Below, in pieces: positions 31,171-32,498 of a stretch of 32,498 nucleotides of DNA (position 1 is its first letter; each line of letters starts with the position of its first letter). A program made the translations under genes and the position numbers. This DNA comes from Hyphomicrobiaceae bacterium (GTDB lineage Bacteria; Pseudomonadota; Alphaproteobacteria; Rhizobiales; Hyphomicrobiaceae), in NCBI GenBank assembly GCA_025359165.1, contig JANYHG010000113.1, forward strand, positions 1-32,498. Direction: 5' to 3'. Below the pieces are notes generated by a model. The model worked only from the letters and a program-made list of their open reading frames with translations, had not been told where the DNA came from and ran no database searches.

Positions 31171-31992
31171 TTATCGAACGACTTGCAGGATACGGCTTAC
31201 GAGCATGCTGTCGGCGGACTGTAACTGATGCAGAATCGTAAAGTGATTGGCATCTGGAATTGGCACCAACGAACCTGGTACACGCCCTTCGCGGCGCGCA
31301 TGCAGATCCCGGCTGTCCTCGACCAACGGCCACAGCTCGCTTGTCCCGTAGCTGAGAATGAGCGGCTTGTTTACGGGTGGTAAGGTCAACGGCGAGAACT
31401 GAACAATCTCCTCATCGGAGAGTTGCAGCTTTTCATTCAGGTACGTGTCGCGGATTGGTGCCAGGTTGAACACGCCGGAAATTGCGACGCCCGCAGCAAC
31501 GACCGGGTGTTCCAGCGCCGTTACCGCCAAGTGTGCGCCAGCCGACCATCCAGCGACGACGATCGGACCTCCTGCAATGCCGTACCTCGGTCCGTGCGAA
31601 GCAAGCCAAGTCAAGGCCTGATTAATCTCGGCTACGATCTCCGTCAGCGTCGCCTCTGGCGCAAGCGAGTAGCCGGGCATCGCGACGGACCAGCCATGCG
31701 CCATTACTCCCGTGGCGAAAGCTGCGAAATCCTCACGCCGGTTTCGCTGCCAATAACCACCGTGAATAAACACGAGACAGGGTGCAGCCGGATTACCCGA
31801 AGGATACAGGTCGAACCTCGCGCGCTTAGTCGAACCATAAGGAATATCCAAATGGTCTGCATGGGCACCACGGAACGCCGCCGATGTGGCATTACGCTGT
31901 TCGATCAGCGCCGCACTATCTGCCACCGCACGATTGTTGTCGTAAGCCGCATCGCGGTCAGCTTGCGTCAGCTTACTCCAGTCGAGTTTCAT
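31171..31992 (-). CDS. Alpha/beta hydrolase (esterase / arylformamidase-like)
   Basis: The 273-residue serine hydrolase shows the oxyanion-hole motif FIHGGYWQ at about 75-82, the nucleophile elbow GWSAG at about 148-152 (Ser150), and the C-terminal catalytic His in DANHFTILHQL at about 258. Its motif set (HGGYW, Y.LAPEATL, GxSAGxHLA) resembles arylformamidase/KynB-like and related short-chain acyl hydrolases; the substrate is unknown. GGGAG six bases before the ATG at 31990-31992 fixes the start, discarding nine upstream residues. It follows the amidohydrolase gene by 23 bases on the same strand, and the amidase remnant lies immediately downstream, so the three may once have formed a degradation operon for an amide or N-acyl compound. 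Confidence 0.9.
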   Translation of the reverse strand: MKLDWSKLTQADRDAAYDNNRAVADSAALIEQRNATSAAFRGAHADHLDIPYGSTKRARFDLYPSGNPAAPCLVFIHGGYWQRNRREDFAAFATGVMAHGWSVAMPGYSLAPEATLTEIVAEINQALTWLASHGPRYGIAGGPIVVAGWSAGAHLAVTALEHPVVAAGVAISGVFNLAPIRDTYLNEKLQLSDEEIVQFSPLTLPPVNKPLILSYGTSELWPLVEDSRDLHARREGRVPGSLVPIPDANHFTILHQLQSADSMLVSRILQVVR

Positions 31993-32015
31993 TGCCGTCT
32001 CCCGGAGCGATATGT

Positions 32016-32498
32016 TCAAGCCGCTGCAACTGCGCGGGGAAGAATTGGTGCGATGGACTCGTAACGCTTGCCGGCGCGCAGGCAGAAGGCCGGACGAAGC
32101 AAACGGTCGGCCCGTACCTCCGTCTTTTCGTTGTCCTGCAGACGGAAGCGGCCGTGGTCGACGTGCAGCACACTGACATCTGCGATCATGCCAGGACGCA
32201 GTGCACCGATTTCACCTTCGAGACGCATCATTTTTGCGCAATTAGACGTCACCATCGGGACGACCTGTTCGAGGGTCAGGCCAAGCGCCATCATCGAACT
32301 CATGGCTTGCGTCAAGCTGAAGCGAGCCTGGCCGGCGAATGGATGGTTCTCGTCGTCAGGATGCTCTCCCGGTGTTCCCGGCGGCGGCGGAACTTTGGTA
32401 TTGTACCCATGCATGTCGGCACCGAGCGTATCGGGAACGATACCGGCGTCGATGGCCTTACGGGCGACGTTGTAGGAAAAATGGCTGCCATGGCCGAC
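32016..32498 (-). CDS. Amidohydrolase family metallo-enzyme, C-terminal part (runs off window)
   Basis: Only the last 160 residues are in the window; the N-terminal part with the HxH site lies beyond 32498. The visible part begins VGHGSHFSYNVARKAIDAGI and continues VPDTLGADMHGYNTK, where the Asp of GADMHG fits the metal-binding or catalytic Asp of the superfamily. The C-terminal SLTQAMSSMMALGLTLEQVV and TSNCAKMMRLEGEIGALRPG plus MIADVSVLHV segment is the classical amidohydrolase ending. The layout resembles the amidohydrolase/deacetylase family near dihydroorotase and D-aminoacylase. It is upstream of, and probably co-transcribed with, the alpha/beta hydrolase. Confidence 0.88.
   Translation of the reverse strand, partial: VGHGSHFSYNVARKAIDAGIVPDTLGADMHGYNTKVPPPPGTPGEHPDDENHPFAGQARFSLTQAMSSMMALGLTLEQVVPMVTSNCAKMMRLEGEIGALRPGMIADVSVLHVDHGRFRLQDNEKTEVRADRLLRPAFCLRAGKRYESIAPILPRAVAAA

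Noticed and set aside
1-32498. Insertion sequences, prophage, toxin-antitoxin or defence genes, and tRNA genes
   Set aside because: I found no transposase, integrase, phage or defence motifs, no terminal inverted repeats with target duplications, and no tRNA-like cloverleaf in the gaps.

Overview
The window (about 32.5 kb, G+C rich) reads as chromosome from an alphaproteobacterium, most likely Hyphomicrobiales and plausibly a Hyphomicrobium-like methylotroph. The grounds are the alphaproteobacterial DnaX insert ([16 protein letters not shown]), the small SRP RNA beside dnaX, the order pyrB - degenerate pyrC - plsY - dprA - topA, a membrane-bound Tat-exported formate dehydrogenase, ETF-ubiquinone oxidoreductase, and a polyprenyl diphosphate synthase divergent from DUF2007/trmN6. 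The genus is inference only.

Layout. 1-495 holds no supported gene. 496-3570 is a minus-strand informational block (ffs SRP RNA, dnaX, ybaB) interrupted by one plus-strand exported protein whose signal peptide is built from a 15-bp tandem repeat. 3776-13129 is a plus-strand housekeeping run: nudC, a 24-bp tandem repeat, pyrB, a small heptad-repeat protein, a pseudo-dihydroorotase pyrC, plsY, dprA and topA, with one small minus-strand gene between dprA and topA. 13280-20978 is a formate dehydrogenase locus: TorD-like chaperone, tiny Tat protein, catalytic FdhA, iron-sulfur FdhB, cytochrome b FdhC, an exported WD40 propeller-cytochrome c fusion, and an overlapping 41-codon membrane microprotein. 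ETF-QO follows at 21122. 22828-28304 holds a lipoprotein, a large TPR protein, trmN6-like and DUF2007 genes, polyprenyl diphosphate synthase and a small secreted aromatic/Gly-rich protein. 28561-32498 is catabolic: a PaaI-type thioesterase, an acyl-CoA carboxylase beta subunit, an amidase pseudogene, an alpha/beta hydrolase and the C-terminal part of an amidohydrolase.

How the parts work together. The FDH locus would oxidise formate on the periplasmic side and pass electrons through FdhB and FdhC heme b into the quinone pool. The periplasmic WD40-cytochrome c and the microprotein downstream suggest an extra, undescribed electron-transfer or assembly component. ETF-QO is another entry point to the quinone pool, and the polyprenyl diphosphate synthase could make the ubiquinone side chain.

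Most notable observations: the WD40-cytochrome c fusion plus microprotein in the FDH locus; two unrelated-looking exported proteins at opposite ends of the window sharing an FVDPVGxxYPA motif; a signal peptide lengthened by repeat expansion; several other short tandem repeats at gene borders; a pyrC with all key metal ligands replaced; and an amidase fossil with its middle deleted.
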